64,000 nucleotides of DNA, taken from assembly GCA_018873245.2 (NCBI GenBank), contig JAEMBT020000001.1, positions 18,850,220-18,914,219 of the forward strand, given 5' to 3'. The position numbers and the translations under genes were made by a program. Within the stretch, counting starts at the first letter, position 1. Each line of letters starts with the position of its first letter. This DNA is from Archegozetes longisetosus. Lineage: Eukaryota > Arthropoda > Arachnida > Sarcoptiformes > Trhypochthoniidae. A model generated the notes under the pieces. The model worked only from the letters and a program-made list of their open reading frames with translations, was not told where the DNA came from and did no database searches. Shown here piece after piece: positions 35,132 through 47,939 of this stretch.

Positions 35132-35870
35132 CTAAAAATAATTGCTGTGCTGTAGTTCTAAGTCTATCTTTAGCGAAGTCATGAAGTCTTGAACAATCTT
35201 TGACTTTTTAGTTTGGATATCAATAGTAACCGGAAAATCAAAAACAGTATCTTTTCGTACATATTTACTTCCATAAGACCAAACATCCATTGACACCCAC
35301 TCTTCAGTACACAAAAATCTGTACATGTTCAGCACACACCGGACTGTAAACCACGCATGTGATCAGTAGATTCTATTGTGGCAGAAATGCTACGATTTTT
35401 CATTTGTTCTTTGTATCCAAATAATCAACGCCTGTTCGTGTCTGTTAAACTTAAGTGATTGACCCTTAATTAAAGCATTAGTCACATCAGGAAATGGTGT
35501 TGGTGAATGGCTTTCCGAAACTATAACCCTCTGAACGTGTTTTGTGTTCACTTAGATATTATTAGTCAATTCATTGGTGATTCTATTTTGGTCAGGCTCT
35601 ATCAAATCTGTTATTCACATGTTAGTCACATGAGTTTTAGACAAAGCAAACATTACGACCATCATTGCATTAGTAATGACCAGATCTGAGACAACTAGTA
35701 GTTGAAGATTAGGTGTGAAGCGTTTGTCCAGTGCTCGACCGTGGGATGCGAAGCTGTTGATATTTGTCACGAATAATCTTTTCTTTCCATTCCATCTACT
35801 GATGGGACAGATGCCACTAGAAATAGAACGTGAGTGCTTTTGAAGATTTATGTTTGATCAGTTTCTGACT
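35132..35870 (-). pseudogene. Possible degraded coding relic, unidentified
   Basis: Minus-strand frames shift but carry protein-like stretches in order: GKKRLFVTNINSFASHGRAL (stop after KTHVTNM), then SESHSPTPFPDVTNALIKGQ, then RFLCTEEWVSMDVWSYGSKY with an open frame to 35132. GC is higher than in the surroundings. I recognise no family. It could be a decayed transposon gene, a retrocopy or chance. Confidence 0.25.
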
Positions 35871-37949
35871 ACTATTGAGTGGAATAATGAAGAAGCACAG
35901 TCATTCGTATCTTTAACTACATCCTCCAGTAACTGAATGCTTCGTTCAGTTCCTATTAAGTTAAGAAATAGTGACTAATTTACACAGTAAACGTCTCTGT
36001 TCAAAACTAATCCTATTAAAGTGCAAAACAACTGACCCCAGGCCACAAATATCAAAACCTGTAAAGAAGATTTTGACATAATTTTATTTATTTTAATTCA
36101 CAATTTATTATTAATTTGTTACCTAAATAGTCGTTATTATCTATAATATTCTATATTCTTGAAGACGGATCAAGAACTGGATGAACTTGATGCATGTTTT
36201 AAGATATTCATTATTTTAATTAATTCAGTTGCTTATATATAATGAACATTAGTTTGAATATCAAAATTGTTTAGACAATTAGTGTAAGCTATAAATTGGT
36301 TTAAGAACCCAAATGAACAATTGATACCTATTTATATTTGAACAAAAGAGTCTAACAAATGTTTGGTCATTTAAAAATCGTCTAAAGTTAAAGAGTTTTT
36401 AGCTAAACAAACAAGAAGTGACGCTAAAATTACTCCTTATTATAAATAGCAAGAAAAACTCATACAAATTAATGGATTATTTTTATTAGTCTTACTCCTA
36501 TGTATCAGCACTCGGTTAAACTTTAAAGCATATTTATGTGGTAAAAAACGTTATTTTAATGTTTTCAAAACAGAAGTTAGTCACGTGTGAAGAATAAATG
36601 AAAAAGTTGGCCAAGTTAGAAAATTCTTTTAGTTTTATCGACTGTAAATAACTTTATAAATTCAAAATCGATTCAAATCCATTATGAACTGTAGATATAA
36701 CAACTTTTTATGTCTTTCAAATTTATCTGCTTTTGAAAGATTGAAGTTCGTCTCAATATTTTGGATAGTTATACGTCAAATAGTCGGCTTATTTTTAAAT
36801 TTTCATTGAATAAGTTGGAAGAATTTTGTGCTCAGAAATTAATTGATTAGACACACATTGAATACGGGCATGAAATGAGTAGAGGAATGACGTGAAAGAT
36901 AGTTAATTAAAATTTTCGTAGTAGTTCATAACTTATGCAATACGAATAAATGAGTGAACTTTAATTATAGAAAAAACAAAAACATCAAACTATTTCGGAT
37001 TCCATTCTTTATTCCTCAAACAAATATGCATAGAGTGACAATCAATGGAAATTTGAATTCTGTTTTGAGTCATTTGTTGATATCAAATATTTCTCAGCGT
37101 TGCCTAATTTTGTTTTCATAATGCCTCCGAGTTTAAAATTATTATTTTTGGCAAAAATTTATGCTTAGATTAGAAGCAGTAATTAAAATTGGATGAATTT
37201 CTTGAGATGGGATACATGTAAAATAGTTAATCGACGAAGATTTGTCTTGATCCCTGTTTCTTATTTGAAAGAATTATGATTCTTGGCGCACAATCTTTGA
37301 AATGATCGATAGTGAACAGAAATGTTTGATATCTATGACGGTAATTTATTTTTTCCATTAAGATTCTATTGATACCTTATAAATAATGAAAAGCTTCTGT
37401 AAAAAGTCGGCGAGTCTTCTTAACAAACAGCTACAAATAGTTAGCTTTAAATGAAAGAAGAAATAATTTATAAAGAATTTCATGAAAGGACAGACTGTAA
37501 AGCAACTGATGCTTTAACTTTAGATCTTCTACATGGCTGTAAAAACCATGTGCGCAATAAGAGCGTAACCAATTGTTCGAGTATTTTAACCTAACTTAAA
37601 TTGGCTTGAATTTGAAATCTAAAAACTTATTTTTATATATGATATACTCTTATTGAGAAATTTTCTCAATTTATCAATAATGAGGACCAAATCTGTTCAA
37701 ACGGTGGTTACGCCACTTGAGCCAAGCATTAGATCGTTGGTTCACTTGAATGCAGACAAAATCAGTTCTCTATTCTTTAGTAGAGGTGAGATAAAAGACC
37801 GCAACAGTTGAGTAAGTGCTTCAATAGTAAGTCAAACAAGTTTTGTCTGACCACATTTAGTGCTAAAAGCAATTGAAATGAAATTATATTTGACGAGAGA
37901 TACAGAGATGAAAAGTTAGTTGAAATGTTGTCTAAATACTTATCAAATT
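35871..37949. other. Gene-free stretch
   Basis: AT-rich, with no supported gene. Confidence 0.5.
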
Positions 37950-38180
37950 ATGATAATCCCAGAAATCAAGTTTGATGTGATCGTTGCATTCGCTTTAATC
38001 GCATTATACGCTATGTTTATATTATTCATTTTGTATGTCATTTTGCGGATTGTTATCGCCATTTTTCTCTCATCTCCACCATCAGTTAATCTCAACCAAG
38101 AATCAAGACCTCCACCACCCCATTATTGTTCATCAATTATGAGTAGAACTAACTCTCCATCAATTGGTGAAGAGTTTTAA
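37950..38180 (+). CDS. Small single-pass membrane protein (76 residues), hypothetical
   Basis: Starts MIIPEIKFDVIVAF. Residues ~9-40 form a long uninterrupted hydrophobic helix (FDVIVAFALIALYAMFILF onward) with one Arg near residue 33, and a polar tail follows. The tail has a Pro run (RPPPPHYCSS) and ends SRTNSPSIGEEF, resembling a cytoplasmic tail with Pro-rich and phosphorylatable Ser motifs. The tail's balanced composition contrasts with the AT-rich flanks, which favours a real gene. I chose the ATG because it opens the frame directly before the membrane segment. No known family is recognised. Confidence 0.5.
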   Translation: MIIPEIKFDVIVAFALIALYAMFILFILYVILRIVIAIFLSSPPSVNLNQESRPPPPHYCSSIMSRTNSPSIGEEF

Positions 38181-41100
38181 GCCATAACTCAATTAAAATT
38201 ATTGCTTTCTAGTGAAAAAAGTTCAGTTATACATCAATTCTTGAGTTTCTCTCTCATCTTGTGCTCATCTATATCAGGATCAGAGCAAGAATTCTTGATA
38301 TTCCTATTATTCATCAAAATTGATACTCAAATTTGATTGAAAGTCAAGCTCAAGTTTCAAGTTATCTGTTATTGGAGGAGAAATGTTGGAAAAGCTGAGA
38401 GTATATTTCAAGATTGATCGTCCTATCACTCATCTTTGTCTTGTTATGGTCTGATTGACATCATTAATAATTCATTATAATTTAGTATATTCTGAATGAC
38501 TTCTAGTCTTGACTTATGTCTCGCATTTGGCATCAATTACTTATTAGTGAATATGTTTTGTTGGATTCTAGTCCTCAAATTGAGAAACTATTGAAGAAAG
38601 CAAATATGGGAGAAGATAATTTGATATATATTTTTACACATACTATTAGAAAATTCTTATGGAAGTGTGAATGGGACCTATACTTGAAATAATGAAAGTT
38701 TGATTTATTTATAAATAATTTATAAATTATTTAGAAGGAAAAGAATAATAGATTTCTTAAAAATAAATTCAAGTGCAAATAATATAATATATTTATACAG
38801 TAAATATTAAAAGTTTAAAACATTTTTCAACTGTTATATTACCTTTTCTAAGAGATAATAGAATCTAACTCTGTTATCTGAAAAATTAATGAATTTTTCA
38901 GCACAAAAATCCATTAAATTCAAAATTGTGTTTATGCTCTCTAAACCCCATTAATATTGCAGTTGTTCTATCCTTACATTATCAAACTCATCATAACTTT
39001 CAGAAACCTAACCTAACCTAACCTATTTCCACTGATCGGCATTTTATGCCAACTACTCTTCTGATCCAATCATTTTCTACCAATTAAGTGAAGAGTTATT
39101 GATTTATATGTAGCCCTTATTAGTAAGTACTCAAAGGGTGATAAGTCGTATGACACATGTTCGACAATCACGGAATAATTGTCCTCTTTGCGAATAAAAC
39201 GATTCTCTCAAATAATCATTTCTAACGATCACTACTCAGTCATTAAAAGTTTACATTAATAGATAAAATAATGAAAAAAGTTTGAATTGAGAGAATAAAC
39301 TTGGATTTTAGAATATAGTATTTTAACTTGATATACACCATTCGTGTGATTGTGATTAAATGAATTTGTCATTAAATGAATTACTGGCAAGAGTAATTTT
39401 ATGGTCCCAATTCATTTATTAAGAGTACAAAGTAAGCAATTTATGCTCAAACCGTGTCATAAACTTCTAATCAGCCTAAATCTTGTGCATTTATTTTCAA
39501 ATTTCAAATTTCAGTCACAGTTCCACTTTTACACTAAATTTAATCACATTATTAGAAGAGCTAAAGAATAGGCTTTCCTTATACTGAGATACAGCTTGAC
39601 TCCCGTTACAGTCACATTTTGCATATATTTTTAGTCATAACATATTTAGACTTATTTTCGATACAATAATTTGATGACTTCTAAATTTTCTAATATTAAT
39701 AACTCAATAAGATTTAATTAAAATAAATTGATTCCTAAATCAATTGAAATGTGAGGTAAAGCTAGAGTGATTGCCGTGCATCTTTACAATGGGAAATAAA
39801 GCCTAATCTCTAGCTGTGATATTAGTCAGATTGTGCTTCGAGAGATTGAATAAGGACTAGATTACATTTGAGCGGATTAATTGACGTAGTTTGAATTTAA
39901 AAATAGATTATTCCTCGTCCACAATACCATTGATGGTGATGTGCAATTTAATATATTCTGCTAATATCTAAAACATCGAAAAATCAATCCATTTTTTAGT
40001 CACAATACCGTAATCAAGTCTACCTCAGTTATCAATCTTCCTACCAAAGCGTTAACTTTGCCTTCATCAGTCTTGTGGAACCTACAAGTTAACTAAGTTA
40101 TGATTTAATTTGATTATAAGAACTGAAAAAACTGCAATGTTATGAGCCTCTAGAAATGTCAAGTTAAGTAATATCTATTGCTAGGTGTGAAGCAGTTCTA
40201 ATGAAACAACAGCTCATATATTTTTAGATTATTGAGTCCAAATAAATTAGAAAATTAATGAAAGCGGAAACATAACATCGGAAGATTAATAAATATGCAT
40301 AGCTTATCATAAAATTATAAATTGATCACCGAACCAAATCGCCATTTGGTTTGAGATGCTAGTACGAACTATAAATAACATTCTCAAGTTATTCATATGC
40401 AAATTATCGAAAGTATTTCTTCCTAAAGATAGTAAACTTATTTCAGTCAAATACAATTCAATTATAGAGATTTTACCAAATGTTCCTGGATTGTTCGTTA
40501 GGAACCAAGTATAGGCTTGAATTTGAAATCTGAGAAATGAATATGCCTTAATAATGAAACTCGATCCTAATTGTCCATATGTATTATTTCTAATCTAATA
40601 ATCTCAAGCTTTGCAAAAGAGATTCCATTGATTCTAATTTGTAATCAATATGAGTAAAAATATTACAAATGATTATAATTATATTATTTAATTAAATAAA
40701 CCTTTTCGCTAATTCAATCTCTTTTTTATGGTTGGTTGTTGTTAAGTTGTTACTATTGTTAAGTTTCACCTAACAACTCTTACGAGAATGCATACAATAA
40801 TTTTTAGATTTAATTAATTTTTTTGTTACAGTATTTGAGATGGTGTTGAAAAGCTATTGCAGTGAAACGTCATGCTTATTATTATAGAATTAATTTAATG
40901 CTTCTCAGTTTATTTTACGCTTTTAATTACTTATCTTCTAGTTTATTATTAGTATCCCCAATAAATTTAATTTTTAATTAATTAGACTTGAGGGTTGCAA
41001 ATTTTCTGACTTGTTTTTTAAAAGTTTAGATAATCATTTCAACTTCTGCTACTATGAACTCAATGGCATGCAATTGTTAAATTTGAACACAGCTTTGAAT

Positions 41101-44100
41101 AGATAGCTGATAAACTTGAGCCTATTAGTACTAGTATAAAGTCAAAAATGTCGTATCTCCATATCTACCTAACTCTATCATTCACGTCTCATATTTTAAA
41201 TGATTGAGTGCCTCTTCATGTTAGATTTGCAACACATGCCAAACGAGTGTACCAATAATTGTCCGTGAACAAATTCTTAAGTAAAATTTGTACTATTTAG
41301 ACATAGATTTGACACCAATTTCTAAATCTAATAAAGTTTTCAGCCATTTGTACTCAAACTGAGTGATTAAATTATAAACAGAATTTTTCGACTAAAATAC
41401 TGCTGATCTATGATAGAAACGTCATAAATCATTGATCACTGTCTGACTTGATTATATTTACTTTATTAATCAGTTGTTTAATTAAAGAATATAGAGTCAA
41501 ACATAAAAGATTGATTAATCAAATCCCGTATCTGCAGCATCCAAAATAAGTTCATTTTATCTACTTAATTAAATTTTTCACAAATGAGTGCATTCAATGT
41601 AATACTCAATCTTGATTTGCGAAAATTAAAGCCATGTAAGAACTTATGATTAAATATGAATTTTCTGGATGTTACATGAATTGAGCGGGTAAATAATGAG
41701 TGAATTGGTAAGTTTATAAAGTTATAAACACTTCCATTCTACACGACGTGTTGGATCCAAAAACAAAATGCCGAGATATGATCAGTAGAAAATACAAACA
41801 ATTCTCAGTCGAACCCAACTTGATCAAACTTTGACCTAATCAATTATTTAGAAGATGCTTTATTCAAATTTGCAACAACTTTGCTGACAGCTCTGGCAGA
41901 ACTTATAATATAAGAACTGATTTATTTTTGTTTTTTTCAAGACATTATTTTCTTTGACAGTATTGTTACGTGAAAGAAACAAAACATGTATACGTTGATG
42001 TTAAAGAAAAAGGTAAGATATTCATGTTATAGAAGTGTTGAGGACTGCATTGTCAGATAAGAATATCTAATTTTTATCATGAATCTAAAATAAGCCAAGC
42101 ACAGAAATCTCTACATCGATAATTCAGTAAATGAGTAATTTATCATGTAAGAGATGTCATACTTCTACTGAACTCTTAGCAATCTCGAGAGCTCTCGCTC
42201 TTTACTATATTCTAATTTTATAATATTCTAATCTTCTTCTACTCTCATACTCCAAATTTTGAGATGTTAAGCCAATTTGCAATGTAAGATCTGGTGTTAT
42301 GTTCTTTCAACTTATACAGACCTATTGTCACATTTTAGCCATAGATAACTTATTTATGATGATGATTTGTAGTGAGGCTTCTTTCCTAAATTTACAAACA
42401 TAGAGACTATGAAAAACTAGAATTTCTGCATTTGGTATAAAATAAACTATTCTATCGATTGATAAATAGAAGACATGAGTATGTTTTTGAGAGATAATAG
42501 ATAGTTGACTTTGTTTTTTACTTCATCTAGTCTTTTATCATCTAATTAGATGGATGTTAATGGACTTAAGTTTGGAAAATTGCTCAATTCAGATAATAAT
42601 ACAATTAAGAAAGAACTTACTCTCTACAGTATAATAGTAGCTGTTCTCCTCTACCAAAAATACCATCTGAACCACTAAATTCTCGACTATTCTGGACTAT
42701 TTCACTCGTCAGTATTTACAAATGAGTCAACTATTATGTGCGCAATACACAGGTCTAGCCTTACATAAGTAAAAGCATTTTGACTAACCCAACCGAACAT
42801 TTATTCAAAACTTGCAATTGTATAAATTCTCATATATGATCATTTTGTTGTGAGTTTTAAAACTCACAGATTTTGTTTTACTCACATTCACTATTATTTC
42901 ATACCTTTATTACTATTTTTAAAGATTCTTTGCCTTTGAGGAGTTATTGAAAATAAATCCAAAAAATTCAATTTTAGTTTCAAAACGTAGGAAACCACTG
43001 CAGGTGTTATCAAATCACAGATAAAACTGAGTCAATTTGATGGATTTGAAATTCAGTTTGAATCTATCACTTTATATGACAACTGTTTGATTGAAGAATA
43101 AAACTTAGAGTAAATCTGTTTGAGAGCAAACTTCGAGTATTTAGTAAGAGTTAGAAGAAATAGATGTCAATTCAGACTCTCAATCAAGTCTTGATTTTTT
43201 GTGTTGAATTTGTTGTGTATGTAAGTTGAATAAATTCATATTATTGCCATCTCGCATCTATAAATTTAAATAGGATTTATTTTGTTTATCTATTCTTCTT
43301 ATCTTTTGCTCTTTGGCCTTTCGCTCTTTGCCCTTTGCTCATAATTCACTTATCTTATGTGAATTTCGATTTGAGTAAAAGAAATGTCTGATTTTTGCGT
43401 TCAGCTGCAACACAATAGAATTGTAGAATTATATATTAGAAAAATATACAACAAAATTCTATACCCTCGAGCGAATATATTAGTTTGTGCAGTAGAAAAT
43501 TTCTATCAAATTATCTTAAATATACAAAATTCTAAGGAGGTAAAACTTTAGGAATAGTATGAGATCCTACTGAAATGCTAGTCTATAGTTAAGATGAAAC
43601 TTCAAGTTTAACTTTTCATTTATTCTTTGTTGAAGTTAGATTATTTTGTTTGGTCAGTAAGTTTTTTATTTATGTTTCAACTCAGTTATTAAATCTGAAC
43701 TTTTTCTTTGAATTAAAGATTATCTCTTCTACAGGTTCTGAAATTCTTTTTCAATTAATTTAATGACTAGAACTTCACTCGACTTAATCTGATCGGAAGA
43801 AAAATTGGAGAAAAACATTTTGAAAACTTAGCTGCTTAGAAAAAGATTCTCTTGAGATTGACTTTAAGTTATATGCTTTACACGAAATCCTAAAATAATT
43901 GTTGAAACCAGTTGTGGTACACCTCTTATTTGTACTTATAAGGTCTGAAAGACTCTCTCATTAAATTCTATTGCATTATCCCATTGGAGAGCTTCCTAAG
44001 TGTTAACAACTCAAGACGACTGTCTATTGAGATAATTAGAGTTTATTAGGAAAACTTGAACAAACTTTTACAATATAATCAATATTGATGATTTAGGAAC

Positions 44101-45938
44101 TAGAAGATTGAGTTTATTTCTTATTTATATTTGCCTTGTTTAAGTCGATTATAGGTGAATCAATTATTTAAAATATTAATCAACATCTTATTCCTCTTTC
44201 TTCACTCAACACTTAATTGATTTTCTGCTCATATCTTAATTTAAGTCTAATTATTTCTGTGTTATATACTTTTACGAAACATCTATTACAGAAAACTTTA
44301 TAAAATTCATTATGACACTGGAACTCACTAAGTTAAACTTCAAGTTTGATTATTGATTTAAGGCAAAGATTTGAAGAGGAAAGTAGAGGAGGAAGAAGAA
44401 GAAGGAAGAGAATCAATATTTATTGCACTTGAGAAGTTTAGATCAAACTAAATTAGACTAAAGTTCTGAAGCAAAAACTAATCAAAAGATGTTAGCTTTA
44501 GGACAAATGCATCAATAATTATATGCTTATCAAAGAAATATTAATATGAATAGTAAATGAAAATGTCTCATTTAAATTCTCATTTATTCTTATTTAATGA
44601 AGAGAATCCCCCTGAAAGTGAAACTCATTAAAATTTGCAAAATACTCTATCTTATTAGTTAAATACTTAACCTTTCAAATAGTATCTGAATATACTTAAT
44701 ATGAATAAATTTTTAAATCTTTATAGTTTGAATAGACTCAGGCAAAACAAACAATCTGATGGAAAAGTTTTATACAGGTTATTGTTGTTATTAATTATTC
44801 AAGTTTTGAGTTTGAAGGTTTTCGACAGTTGCTTTAGAATTTGGCCTATTTTTCAAAAATAACTCATATATTGTTCAATTAGCTCAAGAGTTAATAAACT
44901 GATTAAGTTTACTAGTTAGTTCATAATGTTCTTCAGAACGTTAAAACCATCTCAAAATAGAATAAACTTCTAATAACTTGAGAACAATTTGGAAGTGAAG
45001 CAATCTTGAATAGTAGTTTTGAGCAAATATTGATTTAGGAAACATTCGCCCAATAACTAGTCCTTAATAACATTCAGTTATATCTCTTCAATGGAGAGAA
45101 GATTGGAATTTAATTAATTGAACGAAATGGTCATTTTGTGAGAATATGTTGAAAAATATAAAAGAAATGAATTAGTTATTTCACAAAGACTATTTATTTG
45201 TAAATGAAAATTTAGATTTTCACAATTAAATTAGTACTATAAGGTCTCACTATAAGGCCCAGTTATAACTAAAGCTAGGAAAAATATAAATGTATCTCAC
45301 CCTTTAGTTGACTAATAACATTTACAAAATATTTAAATTAGCCAATCAAACTAAAGGTTAATCAATATAATACGAGCCTTAGTAATAACATAAACTTAAA
45401 GCTAGACTGAAAATGTTTAGATTAAACAAAAAAGATTTAGTAACAGAAGTACGATTATCTACAATATATCTACTAACTAATAATCAAAGTTGAGTCAACT
45501 TATCGATTATTCAGATAACACCATTTTGATAAAACATCGAATTGAATAGAAACTAAAATTTTGATCACACTCAATATCTGAACATCTCTTCATTTGAACA
45601 GTAATTCAACACAAAAGCATTTAATGTTTACTTTGACTGAAATAGCTTTTTGGATTCACTGAATTATTCTCTAACTCAATGTAAGGCCAAATGTTTGAAC
45701 AAAACATAAAGAAGTTAATGGAAGCAAGTCTGCAGTTGACTCAGATTGAAGGTAACTAAAACTTCTCAAATAAAAAGGCGTTAAAATTGACATTAACTTA
45801 AACTGCAGAATCTTATAACGAATTTCAAAGCAAATCATTTTAGGAGAAAACTATTCAGCAGCGAATTCAGTCAGTTTTCGGTACACAAGAGTCCAGTAAG
45901 AATTTTTGTGGACAAGTCGATCAAGATCTCATATATGA
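38181..45938. other. Long gene-free stretch
   Basis: About 7.7 kb of AT-rich sequence with no supported gene. The only items noted are a short CCTAA tract at 39007-39025, a purine-rich GAAGAAG run near 44385-44410 and a CTTTG-rich pyrimidine tract near 43305-43345. Confidence 0.5.
39007..39025 (-). repeat. Short telomere-type tract (TTAGG)n
   Basis: Nearly four units of CCTAA on the + strand, i.e. TTAGG on the minus strand, the canonical arthropod telomere unit. It is too short to be a telomere; a chance tract or an interstitial remnant. Confidence 0.6.
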
Positions 45939-46480
45939 TTAGGGTAAATCCACTTGATATTCTCTTGGATAAGGTGGTGGTGCTGTATTCTCTTTCACTA
46001 ATGTCCAACTCCATCGATAGTCTGTCACTGCAACGTCGGCACTATATCTTGCTTTGCCTGAGAATCCAACACCAGTCCCAGCTTGAGATATAAGCCTATA
46101 CCCGAATGAGTAGAACTTACCTAAAATTGAATTTATATTCCAATTAATTTCTCTTTACTAATAAAATCATTTTGTTAATTTGACTAATCAGATTAGGTTA
46201 GGTTAGATTGGATTAGATTCAGATCTGATATATCACTAATAGTATCGCTTAACTTACTTATAACAGTTGCCGGCGGAAAATTAGTAGACCATGTCTTCTC
46301 TTTAATCATTCGCGCGTTTAGATATTTGAACAGCTGTGACTCGTCAGGTGGAATTCCGACTTGATCTTTAGATATATAAGTTGGTCCCTGAAGTAATCCA
46401 TCTGAACTTATGTGGTCATTCAATTCCGTTGCACTAACACTCGTCCAAATACGACCGGTTAATAGGATTACAATTGACAT
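45939..46480 (-). CDS. Two-exon gene, unrecognised ~134-residue protein
   Basis: Exon 1 is 46480-46258 and exon 2 is 46120-45939, joined across a 137 bp intron with a perfect donor (ATAA/GTAAGT) and a TTTTAG acceptor. Exon 1 ends in phase 1 and exon 2 supplies the matching two bases. The ATG is immediately preceded by an in-frame TAG. The protein begins MSIVILLTGRIWTSVSA, a possible weak signal peptide, then has an acidic/polar stretch (GIPPDESQLFKYLNARM). The C-terminal half is rich in Gly, aromatic and basic residues (SFGYRLISQAGTGVGFSG; YRWSWTLVKE) and ends PPPYPREYQVDLP. There are no Cys residues and no known domain. The intron includes two TTAGG units. I infer a real gene from the matched splice sites and coding composition; function is unknown. 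Confidence 0.6.
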
Positions 46481-47702
46481 CTAGAATGCTATGTTGGCTT
46501 TATCTGTAATACGTTTAGAAAATCAAATTTCAGTTTTACTACTTTTTTCATATGTAATGTAACTCATGATTAACAATAAGCTTCTGATCTGATTCTCAAA
46601 GAGAATCCATATTCTTGCAAAATTTTGTATTTAAGAATTTTGTTATAGACTTTTGTACAGAAAATATATGAATCCTTCATAGGATATAATTAAATTTGAT
46701 TCCGTATGAATAAAATCAATGCCTTTATCTGTCTTTTTGAAAGAGTTTTGAAGATTGAACTATGAATCAAATATCAATAGACTACTGATTATTTGAAAAT
46801 GAAGGCGAAACAAGTGCTGACAAAAGATATGATATTTGAGCTTGATAAAGCTGACAGTCAGTAAAGTTAATTTTAAATCTTCATTCTCCAGCTTCCTTTG
46901 ACTTACGATATTCTCGTCGAATTTCTTCTTGTAAACCTTTGGGCAATGTTTCTATCAATAAAAATACAATGAACTAAAACTTTACTGATTTTGTGATAAT
47001 TAATATAATGACTGAAAAATCAATAAAATTTCAAAGATCCTACGATAAAGCTGGTAATTCATTGAAAAGTTATGTTTTTTAAAAATAAGACAATATTAAA
47101 TATGCTTTTATTATACTGTTAAGACAAGTAATCACAACATGTACACAAAACAATTGATTTTGATTGCAAAAAAGACTAATCATATCGATCAATATGCATA
47201 TGACAATTTCTTATAATTTCAGTTGAACAGATATTTTGAGAACAAAATAAATCTCAGTCAAGGCAAGAATGAGTTAATTTGATAGCTAAATATTGAGAAT
47301 CAATTCAGAAAAATAAAACAATTGCAGTATAAAACTGAATAAATCAAAAGTTTTTCTTATTGGTATTATTGTAATCAGATTGAATAAAAAAGAAAATAGG
47401 CTCAAAACAATCTCACTTCTAATCTATCTGTTGTTCAATCAATTTTTCTATTTCACTCCAAATAATCAATTACGTAATGGAAAAGTGAATTAAGTGTCTG
47501 TTCTAAGCGAGACATTAGAATGTGATTATAAAGCATGTTAGAAGAATAGTATATGCGTTCAACAAAAAAAGAAAAGCAAATAAAAAGACAATCTAAGCGT
47601 ATAAAAGAAAGACAAAATCTTGTTACCCTAATGAGAGACATATATAAAATCAATACCACTCATAAAAGGTCTATTAATTAGTCAAGATTGTGTGTATTAC
47701 AT
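46481..47702. other. Gene-free stretch
   Basis: An upstream 3' splice site (TATTACAG at about 46510, minus strand) may belong to a leader exon of the preceding gene. A 68-codon minus-strand frame at 47453-47659 looks incidental. Confidence 0.45.
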
Positions 47703-47757
47703 AGAATATTCTACATAAGAATATTCTTGTATAGAATATTCTTATATAGAATATTTT
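47703..47757. promoter_or_regulatory. Array of four heat-shock-element-like palindromes
   Basis: AGAATATTCT occurs at 47703, 47718 and 47733, with a fourth near-copy at 47748, at an exact 15 bp period. Each is a perfect nGAAnnTTCn pair (the last has TTT). HSF binds inverted nGAAn pentamers, and here the pentamers stay in register with one 5 bp gap per repeat. It lies about 100 bp upstream of a TATA box. It may instead be only a 15 bp AT-rich tandem repeat. Confidence 0.4.
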
Positions 47758-47855
47758 TACATGCAACAAATAGCAGATTTCATTCACATCTGTTAGATAT
47801 GAGATGCCATCTCAAAGTTGGCATCAAAATCACCCAATCGATCGTCTCGTAAGGA

Positions 47856-47864
47856 TATATAAAG
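47856..47864 (+). promoter_or_regulatory. TATA box candidate
   Basis: TATATAAAG, followed about 30 bp on by ACATATCAGAGC as a possible start site and by a consensus splice donor (C/GTAAGT, GT at 47932). Together they look like a promoter with a short non-coding first exon on the plus strand. No coding exon was found downstream in the window. Confidence 0.35.
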
Positions 47865-47939
47865 CATTTGACTACACTATAATTATAGCCACATATCAGA
47901 GCAATTCATCTAACGTTGATGTAATGCAATCGTAAGTTG

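Noticed and set aside
45908-46093. Plus-strand 61-codon frame
   Set aside because: Antisense to exon 2 of the two-exon minus-strand gene, which has matched splice sites.
47453-47659. Minus-strand 68-codon frame near the heat-shock-element-like array
   Set aside because: Considered as a product of that promoter in the other direction, but it has no suitable TATA box and is only AT-rich hydrophobic sequence.
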